Below, piece after piece: positions 63,559 through 64,000 of a stretch of DNA of 64,000 nt (positions within the stretch are counted from its first letter, which is position 1; each line of letters starts with the position of its first letter). The translations under genes and the position numbers were made by a program. The DNA lies in assembly GCA_019635795.1 (NCBI GenBank), contig JAHBYV010000016.1:1-64000 (forward strand), in the 5' to 3' direction. The stretch comes from Rhizobiaceae bacterium (GTDB lineage Bacteria; Pseudomonadota; Alphaproteobacteria; Rhizobiales; Rhizobiaceae). A model generated the notes under the pieces. That model did no database searches. It was not told where the DNA came from and saw only the letters and a program-made list of their open reading frames with translations.

Positions 63559-64000
63559 ATGGCAGACCTGTTTACTTTGTCGGCAGCCGATCTGGCTGCG
63601 CTTTTGTGCAGCCGCGTTTGCCATGACATCATATCTCCGGTCGGTGCAATTAATAATGGTCTCGAATTGCTTGACGAAGGCGGGGCCGACGAAGACGCAA
63701 TGAATCTCATTCGCGCCAGCGCGCGCAATGCGTCGGCCCGGTTGCAATTTGCCCGGATTGCCTTTGGTGCAGCCGGTTCGGCCGGAATGCTCATAGATAC
63801 CGGCGATGCCGAATCGGTCGCGCATTCCTTCATGAAGGGCGAGAAGCCGGAGTTTATCTGGAACGGCAAACGCGCCTTGTTGCCTAAGAACAAGGTCAAG
63901 CTACTCTTGAACCTTATTCTGGTGGCAAACGCAGCTATCCCGCGCGGCGGCAAAATCGTTGTGACGTTGGAAGATCTCGAAACGCATCCGCGCTTCCGCC
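63559..64000 (+). CDS. chpT: Histidine phosphotransferase ChpT (3' partial)
   Basis: ChpT relays phosphate from CckA to CtrA and CpdR in the alphaproteobacterial cell-cycle phosphorelay. The first 147 residues are visible. The helix with the phospho-accepting His is LLCSRVCHDIISPVGAINNG, followed by the pseudo-ATPase region (LPKNKVKLLLNLILVANAAIPRGG). The gene runs off the window's right edge. It is divergent from eipA, and Brucella shows the same pairing. Confidence 0.9.
   Translation, partial: MADLFTLSAADLAALLCSRVCHDIISPVGAINNGLELLDEGGADEDAMNLIRASARNASARLQFARIAFGAAGSAGMLIDTGDAESVAHSFMKGEKPEFIWNGKRALLPKNKVKLLLNLILVANAAIPRGGKIVVTLEDLETHPRFR

Overview
The window reads as chromosomal DNA of an alphaproteobacterium of the order Hyphomicrobiales, most like the Brucellaceae (Brucella/Ochrobactrum group). 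The signs are a fused trpE(G) anthranilate synthase behind a Trp-rich leader peptide, the run glnD-murJ-trpS-usp-nfuA, a DUF1134 protein of the Brucella EipA type beside chpT, a RegB/RegA (ActS/ActR) pair, and Irr- and RirA-type iron control sites. The family assignment is inference from gene content. I see no rRNA, tRNA, CRISPR array, insertion sequence or phage gene. Coding density is high.

Layout. 1-2.9 kb: the 3' part of a peptide-export ABC transporter with a degenerate C39 domain, translationally coupled to a CPBP membrane protease. 3.2-8.1 kb: a complete branched-chain 2-oxoacid dehydrogenase operon (E1 alpha, E1 beta, E2, E3) ending in a strong terminator. 8.2-19.3 kb: nucleotide metabolism (PfkB kinase, dut), a class II glutamine amidotransferase, prfC, glnD, murJ, trpS, usp and nfuA, the last with an Irr-type palindrome at its promoter. 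19.3-28.3 kb: an L,D-transpeptidase, a copper-type MerR regulator, a TPR/O-GlcNAc-transferase-like protein, mmcB, the ActR/ActS two-component system, hrpB and a GFA-family protein.

28.3-34.5 kb: a six-gene minus-strand iron operon, irpA(imelysin)-bfd-bfr-diheme oxidoreductase-second imelysin-DUF1513, with the same Irr-type palindrome upstream. 34.8-39.4 kb: an RlpA-like protein, a De Ley-Doudoroff galactose operon (SDR dehydrogenase, dgoK, dgoA, SMP-30 lactonase) and gshB. 39.4-49.5 kb: a divergent haem-uptake locus. The minus-strand arm is receptor-unknown periplasmic protein-exbB-exbD-tonB. The plus-strand arm is hmuSTUV followed by an aspartoacylase-family gene. The shared promoter region holds two TGA-N9-TCA sites of the RirA (iron-rhodo box) type.

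49.5-64 kb: trpL and its attenuator ahead of trpE(G), a CDF metal transporter, a leucine-rich leader with a terminator ahead of leuA, an alpha/beta hydrolase, several housekeeping enzymes, an orphan HugZ-like protein, a NolR-like ArsR regulator, a TrmH-type methyltransferase, a coiled-coil membrane protein, eipA and the 5' part of chpT.

The main theme is iron. Haem import (receptor, TonB system, HmuTUV), haem breakdown (HmuS, perhaps HugZ), periplasmic iron handling (imelysins, diheme enzyme), storage and release (Bfr/Bfd) and Fe-S assembly (NfuA) sit within about 45 kb, with candidate sites for the two global rhizobial iron regulators. The second theme is amino-acid control by transcription attenuation at trpE(G) and, less certainly, leuA.
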